Positions 1 to 12,716 of a stretch of 64,000 nt of DNA are shown here, piece after piece. Origin of the DNA: Mastigias papua (Eukaryota > Cnidaria > Scyphozoa > Rhizostomeae > Mastigiidae); contig OZ025276.1 in assembly GCA_964019165.1 (NCBI GenBank), positions 2,851,840 to 2,915,839 of the forward strand, given 5' to 3'. A program made the translations under genes and the position numbers. Positions within the stretch are counted from its first letter, which is position 1. Each line of letters begins with the position of its first letter. The notes below the pieces were generated by a model that did no database searches, had not been told where the DNA came from, and was given only the letters and a program-made list of their open reading frames with translations.

Positions 1-3000
1 AACCATATTATCATGTGCAGAATGATGAATAGAAATCATGAATGGTCTTTATAACAAATAATCTTAGGATAAGAGGGAGCTGATTTGCCAGGAACAGAGA
101 GCTAGGACTAAAGCAACCATAAGCTGATTCCTCCAAAATAAGACAAAAATCTATAGTGAATACAACGATTAGACTCTTGTACATAATAAAGATTGTTAGA
201 CTGTTGAATATACATAGGTGATCAGTAGAGTACTATACTGAATAAAGCCTTATGAATAAGTTACTTAAGTGTGTTGACTACAATCCTAATTTAGAACACA
301 ATATCAGCGTAAATAAATCAAGACGGAACAACCGGAAAACACACGGTACTTTACACAAAAGTATCAACGAATTAGTATATAAAGCATATCTGTATAAGAC
401 TGTGCACTTTTAACTATCAATATACCACTGATTCAGAGTACTAAGTGTTCTACTGAGAATAAGGAGGGAATCAGCTTTAGTGAATGATAGTAATATGAAA
501 CGCACCTCAAGGATTCAGAGAGAATACACATAATACTTCCCTCAAAATACTGCAAGAAAACCAAACGTGAAACAAAGCTATTCCACTCCAATAATCGAAG
601 GAATAATTTGAGCAATATCTTAGCTTCATCCTACAATAAGTGTATGGGGAAAACCAAGAGCTAACCAGAAGTGACGGACAACATATCAATCATAAAAGAA
701 AGCGGCCTAACTGTTCATACGTATTACCTTCAAAGTCACGCGCAAATGCACAGTATCAATAGCACACGCTAAACTGTCCTAGTATATCAGTAAATAATAC
801 AGTAAATATCCCCTGAATAGTATACCGAAACTTCTGTAGTAACCAAACAGTAATTTACAGGCAGACATCCGTGGACCATGACAGGAATTCGCTTGATCAT
901 AGGGCCCCCGAGGCAATCGTATGGAATCTCGATGAAAACATGGCATTAAATCTCGTCCAACTGGGAAAATAGCGACCATTCTACACAACACAATCCTGGT
1001 AAAACTAAATCGAAACCTTGTTAATGAAATAAACCACTTACCTTACAGAGAAGGGACGAAATTCCATGAAGAATTCTATGACATCCATCCACTTTGTAAA
1101 CACGCCCTCAACTGCAAACTTGCGGCCTTGTGTAAACACTATTGTTCGGACACAAAGGATGAGAGGTTTCTGCGATCGTGATCTCAAGTTGGGAATCCCC
1201 TCGCATTTCTATCTAAAACATACAACAAGATAAAGAGTGTAAGGACACCAAACCATCATACGAATAATATCAAGGACAGTTAGCAAATAAAATATACACA
1301 CTATAGACCTCTCTGTACAACCGTGTTAAGGTATTTTGTAGCTACTGGCAATGAGAATGAAACACAGAGCAGTGGCTTCCTTGACTGAACTGAGGGGGGA
1401 CGCAACATTTTTATTACAGTTATACTACCGAAAAGACCCTAAACTCTTAACAATAAGTCACATTTATAACTATAAACATAGACCCAGAAGACTTCATCAA
1501 TGCCCAAATTCAGCATGTCATATAGCACAAGTCATACGCAAACATAAAGATTTCGTATCTCCTTTACGCACCCATTAACTTCAAGGTATAAACAGCAATC
1601 CAGCAATGAATACGATAGTAAACATTTCATACCAATATTGTAAAAGACCCAAGACAATCTGGAGAACAACATCAATCTGATCGGAGAGGAGGTGTCATGG
1701 CGAAGTGCCCCTGAGCGAAGCTAGAGGAATCTCGCTCAAAATACTGACATAATGTGTCTAATGAAACATGTAAAGTAGACAGATAAATTACAGGCAATCT
1801 GACAACAAACCTAGTTACATGACAAATGGACTTACCCGGTAGTATAAGGACAAAAGTTCGCTTAAATTCACCCTCCAAGAGGGAGTAACATAAAACATGG
1901 TGGAGAGGAACTGTCATGGCGGAAAACCCCCGAGGGAAGCTATTGCAATCTCGCTGGCAATATTGAACATAAGTGCCGAAAATACTATAGAAAGTACGCA
2001 CAGAGGACAGGAGAAAGACAGGCAATCTGAAATCTAACGTTATAGCATTAGAAAATGACTCACCTGGTAGCAGACCCACAACATGTTCCTCAACTACCAA
2101 CTGGACAATTAGAGCATTCAAACCATGTCCGAACTGAGAGTTTCACGTTCGGTTTATCCTATTTAAAAAGGATGATAACACAGCTAAACACCATCCTAAT
2201 ACACAAAGGAATACAACATAAAACATCAGCTAAATCTGTTAGCACAACTTACCAGTTAAAGCATTGAAATCTGGTGAACAGAATCAAACGGATGGAGAAG
2301 AACTGTCATGGCGAGAAAGCCACTGAGGGAAGCACTTCCACTCTGCCCTAAAAAAATAGGTAAATAACAGGGCTCACATTACCCGTAAATCACATCTAAA
2401 AGGCAGCAGTGCTATAATTCCATTGAATAAAGACTGGCAATCACAAATCGAATCTCCAGATAGCAATGCAGCGATGAATTAGTTGCCCAACTGTCATGGC
2501 GAATAACACACGCGAGGGAGGGCATGGGAAACTGCTTCGATACATGAAAACAAATCGTTTAAAATACCAGAAAACGCAGGCAATCGAGGAAGAATATATA
2601 AGCGAACTAAAGAATAGAATTTTGGTAGGACAAATAGGTACTAACCTGGTAGAAACCCAACAGAATTCTCCTGAAAACAGCAGCAAACTTGATCCGATCG
2701 AACACGCCTTGGAGTGAGAGGAGTGCTTTCCATGCGGACGATAACAATGGAAGACAAAAGGCACCACACAAAGGCCTCAAATTCGCGAAATAGAAATTGG
2801 AATATCTCGGCGAAATCAAGAGATAAAAATTTGAAAAAAAAATTAATTGGCCTACTCGACAACTGGGGCCTCTGACCAACGTTTGAGCCTAATAATCGCA
2901 CAGCTCTAGAAGAAGTATTCGTCACAACACCAGGTACCGGCCCCTTTGATGTACACAATGGCGAGCTCATTTGCATTTTAGGGATCTTAGTATATAGAGA
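1..3000 (-). repeat. Copy 1 of a ~3 kb duplicated block with exon-like repeat units
   Basis: The block is colinear with 4436-7420 and diverged by substitutions and small indels. Position 1 matches about 4436, and the shared last 35 bases end at 3000 and 7420. Inside it a shorter unit recurs about every 200 bp with the core GTCATGGCG near 1694, 1913, 2305 and 2493, followed by a CCCCGAGGGAAGC-like stretch and a CTCGCTCAAAATACTGA-like stretch. Read on the minus strand each unit has a CAG acceptor-like 3' end and a splice donor of the GTGAGT or GTAAGT type (plus-strand CTTACC or CTCACCTGG at 1037, 1831, 2061 and 2644). Some units translate to a related peptide containing RD-x-NSFPRGF-x-AMT and ending in LPG, but the frame is not kept. 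It may be a decayed multi-exon gene, a non-coding transcript or part of an unknown element. Confidence 0.6.
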
Positions 3001-3524
3001 CAGTTTTTTGATAGCCCGCTAGACGCGGGCTCCCCTATCCCCAATCAAAGCTGGAGATTAGCCTTGGAAAGACTAACGCAGTCGCCCATCGAAGCAGCAT
3101 GGTCCGCATTTTCGATGAGGATCATGGGATGGTGACGTCATGGGCCTCTGCGATGGAGCACGTGACCATCAGCATTGCATTGGTCAAATCGAAAAAATTG
3201 CGAGAAAAAATTGTGCAAAAAATGCTCGGATACCTGCGCTAGGCTACGGGGCTGTATAAGGAAAGGTGGAAAGCCCCGTAGCCTAGCGCAGGTATCCGAG
3301 CATTTTTTGCACAATTTTTTCTCGCAATTTTTTCGATTTGACCAATGCAATGCTGATGGTCACATGCTCCATCGCAGAGGCCCATGACGTCACCATCCCA
3401 TGATCCTCATCGAAAATGCGGACCATGCTGCTTCGATGGGCGACTGCGTTAGTCTTTCCAAGGCTAATCTCCAGCTTTGATTGGGGATAGGGGAGCCCGC
3501 GTCTAGCGGGCTATCAAAAAACTG
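3001..3524. repeat. 524-bp near-perfect palindrome (foldback element)
   Basis: The left arm (3001-3253) and right arm (3272-3524) are reverse complements over 253 bp around an 18-bp loop (3254-3271). I see one arm mismatch, C against T, at the CACGTG/CATGTG position near 3160 and 3365. The ends read CAGTTTTTTGATAG and CTATCAAAAAACTG. It starts at the exact base where copy 1 of the 3 kb block ends, and copy 2 has no palindrome there. I could not identify a target-site duplication, so a transposon superfamily cannot be assigned. The arms contain mirrored TGACGTCA motifs. Short ORFs appear on both strands only because the sequence is its own complement. A transcript through it would fold into a long hairpin RNA. 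Confidence 0.9.
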
Positions 3525-3569
3525 CTAGTCTTAGTCATATCAATAGAATTGCTTAACATATAACATATT

Positions 3570-4070
3570 GTGTATAACATCACTTGTATCCATAGAATAC
3601 AAATAATATACTACATATACAGCTGTGTATGAATGAAAATGAATAACTTTCCAAGCTATTTGAATTAAACTTAGCTAATGAAATGTGTGGTTATGCCCTA
3701 TACTAATTCCTTAAAATACCACAATCAAATGCATTCTTAAGCATGATAATCACTTGCAACCTAAGGAGTCGAGTACAATGTAGTAGGGTAAATTTACATT
3801 GTATCAAAGGGTAGGAATTGTTCATAACATCATGTGTCTCTATAGAATACAAATAATATACTACATATATGGCTGTGTATTAATGAAAATCATGAACCTA
3901 CACTGCTATTGTCATTAAGTTTACCAAATGATTATTTGTGGTGCTAGTGTGTATTACTTAATGCCTCAAAATACTACACTTACATATATGCATATGCATA
4001 GATATCAAGTCTAACCTAAGGAGTCTAGTTCACTTTAGCAGGGTAGATGTGCCTTACAGTATTACAGGTT
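3570..4070. repeat. Tandem duplication, two ~250-bp units
   Basis: Two diverged units lie head to tail. The string ATAGAATACAAATAATATAC occurs at 3592 and 3842, and the CCTAAGGAGTC motif recurs about 251 bp apart (near 3761 and 4016), so the period is about 250 bp. A weak third partial unit may follow to about 4230. No coding potential is seen. This AT-rich stretch (3525-4435) lies between the palindrome and the region that pairs with window start, so it may belong to the same large repeat. Confidence 0.7.
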
Positions 4071-4435
4071 AAATATTGCACATAAATTGCTATACATGGG
4101 TGCAACTGTCAGCTGAGTGTAACCATTAATCTTCCTAAACACCCAGTACTCGCTTGCATTCAAGTAGGTTATTTCAAATGACAATGTCTAATTATACTCC
4201 ATAATTCAAGTGCATAGAACCTAAAGAATATTCCTAAACAATGCTATGACATAGTCAACAATGATTTCAAACTTGTATATGAGTGTGAAACAACCTTCTA
4301 TACATAATAATCTCTTATAGCATGCCCCTTATAACATTTGACTATGAACAATACTGTAAAGTGGAGTGGGAGCTCAAAGGTGGGGCTCCAAGACAATACA
4401 AATGCTTGTTATCTAACACTAAAAGATCCATTGAA

Positions 4436-7420
4436 ACCATGTTATCATGTGCAGAATGAGGTATGGAAATCATTAATGGCGTCTATAACAAATGATCTGA
4501 TAAAGGCAGATAGCTGGGTAGCCAGGAGACGAATATTTAGCATAAAAGAACCCAAATGCTGATTCAAGGAAAATAAAAGTCAAATTTATAGTGAACACAC
4601 TTATTAGACTGTTGTAAATAAAGAGTATTAACCTGCTGTAACTACATAGGCAATCAGTAAAGTAGTATACTGAATAGAGCCTCAGGAATAAGTTACTTAA
4701 GTGTATTGAATACACACCTAAGTTAGAACACAATATCAGTGTAAATAAATCAAGAAGGAACAACTGGACAACGCATCCAGTACTATACACGAAATTATCA
4801 ACGAATTAGTAGATAAAATATCCGTATAAGACTTGGCACCTTTAACTATAAATAACCGAGTGATTTAGGATACAGAAAAGTGTACTAATGGGAATAACAC
4901 ACTGCGACTGAGATGAATAAGAACCGCCCCTCAAAGTGTGAGAGAGAGTACACGTAGTACTTTTCTCAAAATACTGCAAGAACAGTGAACGGGAAAGAGA
5001 TCTAGTACAGTCCAATACTCAAACGAATAATTTGAACAATATCTTAGCTCCAGCTTACAATAAGTATATCCTAAAAAGCAAAAGCTAAGGAGAAGTGACT
5101 GACAACATCTCAACCGTAAACAAAGCGGCCTAACTATCCAGTTATAATTCAGTGAAAATCTCGCACAAAGACAAAGTACAAACAGCACGCTAAAAGTCCT
5201 AGTATATCAGTAAATAATACAGTAAGGATCTCCAAAATATTATACCGAAACTTCCGTAGTAACACAACAGTAAGTTACAGGCGAAAATCAAGCGAACATG
5301 AAAGGAATTGCCATGATCATATGACCCCCGAGCAGAGGTAATCGTATGGAATCTCCCTCAAAACATCGCACTAAATCTCGTCTAGCTGGGAAAGTAGTGA
5401 TCATTCTAAACAAATTAATCCTGGTAAAACTAAATCGAAACCTTATTAATGAAATAAGCCACTTACCTTATAGAGAAGAGACGAAATTCCACGAAGAATT
5501 GCAAGATATCCATCCACTTTGTAAACACGCCCTCAACTGCAAACTTGCGGCCTCGTGTAAACACTATTGTTCGCAAACAAAGGATGAGAGGTTCTGCAAT
5601 CGTGAACTGAAGTTGGGAATCCCCTCGCATGTCTATCTACAACATACAACAAAATAAAGTGTGTAAGACTACCAAAATATCACAAGAATAATATTAAGAA
5701 CAGTTAGCAAGTAAATTATACACACTTTGGACATCTCTGTTCAAACGTATTTAGATGTTTCTTGACTACTGGCAATGAGAATCAAACACACAGAGCAGGT
5801 GCTTCCTTGGCTGAACTAGGGGGAATGGGAACTTCTGATAACAGTTATATCACACATAAAAATTTACAGTCTTATCAGTAAGTCACATAAAAACATGAAA
5901 ACCTAGGCCCAACTGAATTCAGGAATGACCAAATTAAGCAGCCCATGTACCATAATTCATCAGGAAACATAACGATCTCCTATGCCATCTATCCACGCAT
6001 TAACTTCAAGGAATAAATATAGCAATCCAGCAAAGGATACAACAGTAAACATATCATAAGTATTTCACCACAATATTGTGAAAGACCCACAGCAATCCAG
6101 AGAATAAAATCCATCCGATCGGAGAGGATGTGTAATGGCGAAATACCCCCGAGGGAAGCTCGCTCAAAATACTGATAAAACATGTGTAAAATGAAATATG
6201 TATAGTAGGCAGACAAATTATAGGCCATCTGAAAACACACCTTATTATATGTAAAAACGACTTACCTAGTAGTAGAAGGACGAAAGTTCGCTTGAATTCA
6301 CCAACCAAGAGAGAATAACATCAAGCATGGTGGAGATGAACTGTCATGGCGGAAAACCCCCGAGGGAAGCTATTGCAATCTCGCTAGCAATATTGAACAT
6401 TAAGTGTCGAAAATACCATAGAAAGTGCACACAGAGGACAGGGGAAAGACAGGCAATTTGAAATCAAACGTTATAGCATTAGAAAACAACTCACCTGGTA
6501 GAAAATACCTATAATAGTTCCTTCCAAGTCAAAGGGCAAACTCTACCATTGAGGGAAGTGTCCAAAGTAAAAGCTACACGATCGCAATCATCTCCAGTGT
6601 ATGCACATGAAATTCACACTTAAATAGCAGGGAATAAAACTGTACACTTCTCGTCAATACATACTAATAATTTAGCACAAACAGCAAGTTGATCTAGGGA
6701 AGAGAGTGGAACGGCTTGGGAAGGAACAGTCATGGCGCTAATCCAGCGAGAGGTTCGCGGGAGGATTTCGCTGAAAACATTGAAATACCTAGCTCATAAT
6801 CCTAGGCAATGCACACATCCAATGAAGGACTAATCGACACACTCTAATCGAAATGTTTTGTACAAAAATTGTGACTCACCTGGCAAAACAACACCGAAAT
6901 TTTCCTTGAGTTGGCTCTTCAACTGTCATGGCGATAATATCCCCGAGGGTAGGCATTGGATTCTCGCTCAAAACATGGGATTACCTTGCCTAACACAACA
7001 GAAATCACCGATGTTCAGTGCAGGAGTTACAGGCAAACATGAAAAGACCACTTTGGATAAAAAACAGTCACTCACCTGCCATAAAAAAAGTGAAATTTCA
7101 CACGGAATCTACCATCATCCTCAGCCAGAGCGAGATGAAACTACACTGAGAGCAGGCTTGCCGTGTGGACGAATACAATGGAGAACAAAAGGCCACAACA
7201 AAGGCGCACTCAGTCGATCAGAAACTACCGAATATCTTTGCGAAAAAATTCGATAAAATTAAAATGACATCTAGAATATCAATTAGACATAGGACTGGAC
7301 CCTCGGCGAATGTTTGAGACCGATCAAGCAGAAGACCTAGGAGGAGTTTTTACCACGAGCTAACCAGCGGCCCATTTGATCTTTGCTCATTTGCATTTTA
7401 GGGATCTTAGTATATAGAGA
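4436..7420 (-). repeat. Copy 2 of the ~3 kb block with exon-like units
   Basis: This is the second copy of the 1-3000 block, with the same order of motifs. GTCATGGCG cores sit at 6343, 6729 and 6925, with a variant at 6131. Minus-strand splice-donor-like sites appear on the plus strand as CTTACC or CTCACC at 5463, 6261, 6491, 6876 and 7071, spaced roughly 200 bp in the last part. One unit (6858-6990) ends in a perfect CAG|GTGAGT donor on the minus strand. The last 35 bases match those before the palindrome: on the minus strand they carry a TATATA stretch and an ATGCAAAT octamer, so transcription could start here and run leftward. No intact reading frame spans the units. Confidence 0.6.
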
Positions 7421-7751
7421 TGATCATATGATTGGAGAAGATGAAGCTCCTACTAATGCTAATGGTTCAGTCCAACAACAAGGAGAAGATGAAGAGAAGG
7501 AAAAAGACCATGATATGACAGAACAAAGCCCACCTAACGTCAGACGCTGTCCACAGTGAGTCAGAAACCAACATCCAATAGTCATGTATAACAGATTAGG
7601 AGAACCTAAGTACTATGTGCACCAAGTACAGAATCCATTGCTCTACCGGAACCAAGTTGCAGTCCAAACTCCAGTCGTTATACAACCTGTACCTATCCCG
7701 TATAATCCCATGGATTGGAAAGGATACTGGGAAGGCCAACCTATACAATGA
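7421..7751 (+). pseudogene. C-terminal tail of a retrotransposon polyprotein
   Basis: One frame is open apart from a single TGA at 7557-7559 and ends at TGA 7749-7751. It reads as an acidic stretch rich in E, D, K and Q, then NVRRCPQ, then a proline- and tyrosine-rich tail (GEPKYYVHQ, VIQPVPIPYNP). A short basic segment of this kind followed by a proline-rich tail is common after the integrase of Gypsy elements. No catalytic domain remains, so the family cannot be confirmed. The nonsense codon and absent upstream part make it a relic. Confidence 0.4.
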
Positions 7752-8165
7752 GTTCCAGTTTATTAAGTGTGAAGAGACTAACAAGAACTTTGAGTTTCGT
7801 TATTTCACAGATTTTAACTTGTTTTGAAGTTACACTATTCACTTGAATAGAAACTGTTGCTAAAACTGTCTAAAACTTTGACCATTTCTGTTCGGAAGAA
7901 ATGGTGGTCGTAACTGTCAATAGCTGAAACATTACTATGGGAACATAGTCTAAGTTTCTGTGATACAAACATTCTATTTACGGACTAATTGGCTAGTTCA
8001 GTGTTGGTTATGTTTTGAAGTTCTTGTTGAAGAGTGTTGTTTACTTGCTAAGAGAAAATACTGAAGTACAAGATGCTTTCAATTTGTATGCTTAAGATCT
8101 CAGACATTTGAGAAGAACTATATTCAATTGTATATCGGGAAGATATAGTTCAAGGAGGGGAAGAT

Positions 8166-8516
8166 GTAGGACTTTACATAAGAATACTATTGCTTTGCTA
8201 GAAAACCATTTTTCTAATTGAAACGAGGCTGCCTCATGGTTTTCAGTTAGAGAGAGTCAATATGGTAGATAGCGAAAGGATTGTTTGTTCTGATTCTTTT
8301 CACTTCTCTCATTGAGGAGGGATAGCAATTCAAAGTTCTAGAAGGTGCTGTGCTACTAATGGAGACAGTAAGAAAGAGTCACTAAGTGATCTAGTTCAAG
8401 AGGAAAGATGCATCTGGGATATAAAAACCCCTATTATAAGATACAGGTGTGAAGAGAGCAGCTTGGAGAAAACTAAGCAGCTGTATGGCTGAAGTAGTAT
8501 ATCTTACATTTCTACA
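8166..8516 (+). repeat. 3' LTR (351 bp)
   Basis: It begins TGTAG and ends CTACA, the inverted ends expected of an LTR, and follows a purine tract. It carries a TATA-like ATATAAAAACCCC at about 8418. No matching 5' LTR is in the window. Confidence 0.55.
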
Positions 8517-8779
8517 TTTCTGGCCCCCTTCACATTGCTCTGTTTTCACATGAAATTGGAGCGACATGTATCCGTTTTTGCCTTGCGTACACATAGCTCA
8601 GCTGTGAAAATGCAGATGTTTGAGAATGCTAATGAAAATGCATAAATCTGACAACGATGCATTTTGAAAATGATCACTTTTTAGTGTGAATGCCAAAAAG
8701 AGACATTTAAAAATGCTTAGAACTGCAGCAACATTTAAGGCGTGAAGGTGCCAAAAATCACATCACAGTGTGTCTCAAG

Positions 8780-9897
8780 ATGGCTGACACTCAACAGATA
8801 ATAACTGTTGTCCAGATTTTCTTAGCTGTGTCATCTGTTCAGAGTGTCACAGCAATCGTTGCAGCACTGAATCAGAAGTACACTGCACAAAAGAAGAAGA
8901 TCATGTTACGATTGTTAATGGCTAAAAGACACATTCAGGAGATCAGCTGCAATGTGATTGTGATTGACCGTCAAATATACCGGCAGAAAGGGTCAAAGGA
9001 GAAGAATGAAGAGAGACTTTTAGGGTATCCAGGCAGACTATTTATCATTTATGCAATGAACTGTGCCCTTTCTTCAGAAAGACCAGATCAAATTTTTTGG
9101 ATACCATTAAGTGTTGAACGTCAACTAGCCATTACACTCTATTATCTGTCAGATGAGGGACACTATCAAAAGAATGCAAATGCATTTCGTATTGCTAGAT
9201 CAACAGTTTCGACCACATTCAGATGGACACCTTTTGTGATCACAAATATGCTAGGTGCAAAATATATAATCTACCTAAAACAAGTGCAGATGTGCAACAA
9301 AGCATTCCAAAGTTCTACTCAGCCATTGGATTTCCTCAGTGTATCGGAGCTGTCAATAACAGTCATATCAACATAAAGCAACCTGGAGAAAACTCCATTG
9401 ACTGCATTAATCGAAAATCACAATTTAGTATATTCAAGCTATGTGCAATTACACTTATTGCTTTACTGATGTCTGTGTACAATGGCAAGTAATAGTAGTG
9501 AAATAGTACCTGGAGGAAAACTAGTGCCAGCTTTAATTCCTGGAGATCCAGCCTATCCAATACTCCCATATCTGACGAAATAATTTTGCAATGGAGGAAG
9601 AACCAAACAGGAGCAATATTTTATTTCAAGCTTTGCAGATCTCGAATGGTAATAGAGTGTGCATACGGCAGACTCAAGGCACACTTTCCAGCCCTTCGTA
9701 GGACAATAGATATAAACTTACAGGAGTTACCATCTGCTATCAATGAATGCTTTGTGTTACATAATTTCTGTGAACTGCTCAAAAATGTTTTAAGCAATGA
9801 TAGAGTTTTTGCAGCAATCAATTATGACAAGGATTCCAACCACCAAGAGAGATTTACAGGCAATTGTCAGATCCTAATGAGGCAGAAAGCAAAGAAA
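8780..9897 (+). pseudogene. PIF/Harbinger transposase pseudogene (DDE_Tnp_4 type)
   Basis: Fragments in different frames line up in order with the intact transposase at 13047-14312: LAITLYYLSDEG (helix region), GFPQCIGAVNNSHI (first catalytic block, where the intact gene has GAVDGTHI), GDPAYPILPY (second block, near 9545) and RMVIECAYGRLKAHF (third block with Glu), then NECFVLHNFCEL. The first catalytic Asp is changed to Asn, the stretch between the first and second blocks is deleted, and there are several frameshifts and stops. It cannot encode an active transposase. A possible left end, GGCCCCCTTCACA, lies at about 8525, but no matching right end was found. Confidence 0.85.
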
Positions 9898-9968
9898 TAA
9901 AAAGAATCTTAGTTAAATTGTTTGATCCACAAATGAACAGGACAGTAAAACAAACTCTATTTAACTCA

Positions 9969-10055
9969 GGTGTGTATCCAGCAAATTTTCTGGCATTCTC
10001 AAAGTGTCAAGATAAAAAACTACACCCAAAGACCACACCCAAACAAGTAACCTAG
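9969..10055 (+). repeat. Fragment of the hAT-like repeat family of 55210
   Basis: The stretch resembles the first ~90 bases of the element at 55210. Both have ATCCAGCA or ATCCAGCAC, then a TTTTCTGRCATTCTCAAAG block, then repeats of ACACCCAAAGACCACACCCA. The GGGGCGG terminal end is degraded here. Confidence 0.55.
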
Positions 10056-11559
10056 TGTTGTATAGCATGGCTTTTCCACATTAACAGAGTATTTCATACA
10101 CACAAGTAGGGCTGTTTCATCATCATACATTGCACCATGATTGCACATGAAGATAAAATGCTATGCATTGGACAATTTATTGATCATAGGTCCTTATTGG
10201 TTGTTTCTATGCTATTGCACCATCTTTTGCAGTGATTAGTATAAAGTAGCTGGTTTTTATTGTAAGTCAGTTTTAAAGAGGTAGTGGAGAATGAACTGAA
10301 GTAGATGAAACTCATGCATGAAGAAACTTGACGTGTTAAAGAGAAGAATGTGTAAGTTTTAAAGCCATTTTGCATATTACCAATAGTACTGTCAGAGAAC
10401 CCTCGCTCCCTTCCTTGTTATAAGGTAGGGGTAGGAATTTAGTAGCAAGTGAAGATAAGTATTCCCTAAATATAACATCTGGTGCCCCATTTGAGGACAA
10501 AGTCGGAATTTATAGTCAATTGTAAGAAAATTTCTGCTGATATCATCCTTGTTGTAAGGATACAGCATGAATTTCAAAGTATAGCTGCATGATGTAGTGT
10601 GGAGACCAATTCTAGGCAGAACATTCAGAACACAGTTTTAGAACGTTGGCATAAATTCATAGAACTCAATACCCTTGCCAATATTCTCCCAATGTACAAA
10701 GAAATATTATTTTGTGCAAGACTTACAGTTACATTGTCTACGAGTGTTATACCCATAGAAATAATAGGACTAGAATGCGCACTCTATTGTTACTGGACGC
10801 TGAGGATGAGGCAGACATGAGGAAGACAGATGGCAGCAGATACGGGGCAAAAACAGCCAAAGTGGTAAATGGGAAAATAGAACCATACAATTTCATTTAA
10901 AGCATATTTTCCATGTACAGACGTTTAGACAGCATAGGCCCATAACCTCATGTTTATGTTCTATTCTGCAAATAGCTGTGTTTACCTATGCAGTATAGAT
11001 TATATGTTGACTATTTTTGGGAAATGAAATGATTATCAGGATTATAAGTAACTAAAAACACAAACCTTACTAATATGGATAGAAACACTTCAGTTTGTTA
11101 TTGTTCCTTTCATAATGTTTTTGTTTCACGGAGTATTCCAAACTTAAGTCTAATCCTGCAAGTGCGCTACTTTGACAGACCAACAAAAGTATCCACCGAC
11201 CTTGATAGCCCCAACAAAGCAATTTCATCATCAGGGTAGGCGAATTAGCAATTTAGTTTACAGCGAGAGATTGGGGGAGAAATTTACTACCGAATTTGAC
11301 TTACCTTAAATGTAAAACAAAACGAAATCAACACCAAAGCAATAGTATTTAAGAAGATAAGGTGGCATTTCCTCCACCTTGAATGTCTGGGTTACTTATC
11401 CGCCGCCCAGTTCTTGGCGTTACCTCACCATAATCAGTCTTCATGGTACAGCTGACAAATAATTGGGTTTTTCTAGAAGATATCAATTTTCATTTCAAGG
11501 CACATGTCAAAACTTTACTTATTATTTACATTCATATTCATTCATTATTTACATTCATA
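10056..11559. other. No gene recognised
   Basis: AT-rich sequence between the Harbinger relic and the P-type element. Short ORFs of 60-75 residues show no family features. I see no repeats, RNA genes or splice-bounded exons I can defend. Confidence 0.4.
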
Positions 11560-11570
11560 CACGAAAAAAT

Positions 11571-12713
11571 CTACTCATTTTGAAAAAGTATTGTCTTGGT
11601 TAACTTATTTCTCTTAGATGGCTTGTTTCCTTTTATTATTCTCTCTGTATACATACGAGCAAATTGATGTAAAAAGGTAGTTAGATATGTATTACTAATG
11701 AGCTTTATCATGACTGTAATGTGATCATCTCTAAAGTCAGTGTCAAGAACATGATTTTCCATTAAGTGCACCTGAATGGAAGAAAACACAGAGTTTCTTG
11801 TCTCTTGCAGGACTGAAGTTGTTGTGCCTAATTTGACTTTTGTTGTAAAGGATGACCATGTACATAATGACTTTCTGACAACTCTGTCTGTACATGAAAC
11901 AACCTTAACTACTGACTGAGATGGAAGCTTCAAAGCACCATACATCTTACAAGTTAAGAGTGATTTTCTTTGTGCAAGCCAGTTGTTGCCAAGTATATCT
12001 GGATTATCATATAAAGCACCTGCACACTCAGGACAATCAATGATTTGCAGAATTTTTTGACAATGTAACCTGAGATATAATATAGGACATCATTTCGCCA
12101 CTCATTAGATGAAAGACGAAGAGTTGAAATTTTAGGATCAGTCTTTCCAGCTTCATTTTCATTATCTTCCTCAGAGACCTGAAATACACAGTTTGCTGTG
12201 GTAGGAGCCTCTATTTTGTTTTTCAAAAGAAGAGACCTCAGTGCATACTTGAATTGCAGAGCAGATGGGTTGTTATTCCACCCAAGAGATTTTTACTAAT
12301 AGTAATACACAAGGCCGAAATATAAAAGCCAACAAGTAATGTTTTCCTTGGACCTTGTATAAGAGGTAAGCCAGATGTGTCCTTAAGAGAGTTTAGGAAA
12401 GTTATCCCATCTTTCAACTTGGTTTCAATATCATATATATTGTCAAGATTTATTGGCTGTTTAGTGTACTTGCCAAATATGCTTTTTCAGTTCAACATTT
12501 CAAACATCATTCATTAGAAGAATGAAGTCACCTGTTGGCTTGCTTTCCTTAAATCCTTTCAATTTCAACTTCCATAGAAATGTAATTGCTGCATATACTG
12601 AATTGCTTACTATTTGGGTGGCAACACTTACTTTCATTTTGGGTTCTGCCACTTGACATGTTTGGACTTGATTTTATTACCAAGATGGAGAATATCGTTT
12701 TGTTGGGTGCGAT
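11571..12713 (-). pseudogene. P-type transposase, C-terminal half
   Basis: This continues the protein interrupted at 16472. Right after the insertion the homology resumes (YRTQQNDILHLGNKI, then KHVKWQNPK) near 12705-12640. Further downstream are SNEWRNDVLYYISGYIVKK (about 12100-12050), a conserved block near the C terminus of P/THAP9 transposases, and a cysteine-bearing stretch before MYGALKLPSQSV. The pieces lie in at least three frames with stops near 11950 and 12240-12550. It is decayed, independently of the Harbinger insertion. Confidence 0.75.
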
Positions 12714-12716
12714 ATA

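Larger units (their letters stand above)
7421..8516 (+). mobile_element. 3' part of an LTR retrotransposon, probably Gypsy-like
   Basis: A coding tail (7421-7751), an untranslated stretch, a purine-rich tract AAGGAGGGGAAGA just before 8166 and a 3' LTR (8166-8516) stand in the order expected at the 3' end of an LTR retrotransposon. Everything upstream is missing: the retroelement sequence starts abruptly where copy 2 of the 3 kb block stops at 7420. The Gypsy assignment rests only on the proline- and arginine-rich tail and is weak. Confidence 0.5.

Noticed and set aside
1672..2121. 149-codon minus-strand ORF as one protein
   Set aside because: It runs through two splice-donor sites of successive repeat units, so it is more likely read-through of exons and introns.
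3138..3387. Two similar 70-codon ORFs on opposite strands
   Set aside because: They arise because 3001-3524 is a palindrome; each is the mirror of the other and has no family features.
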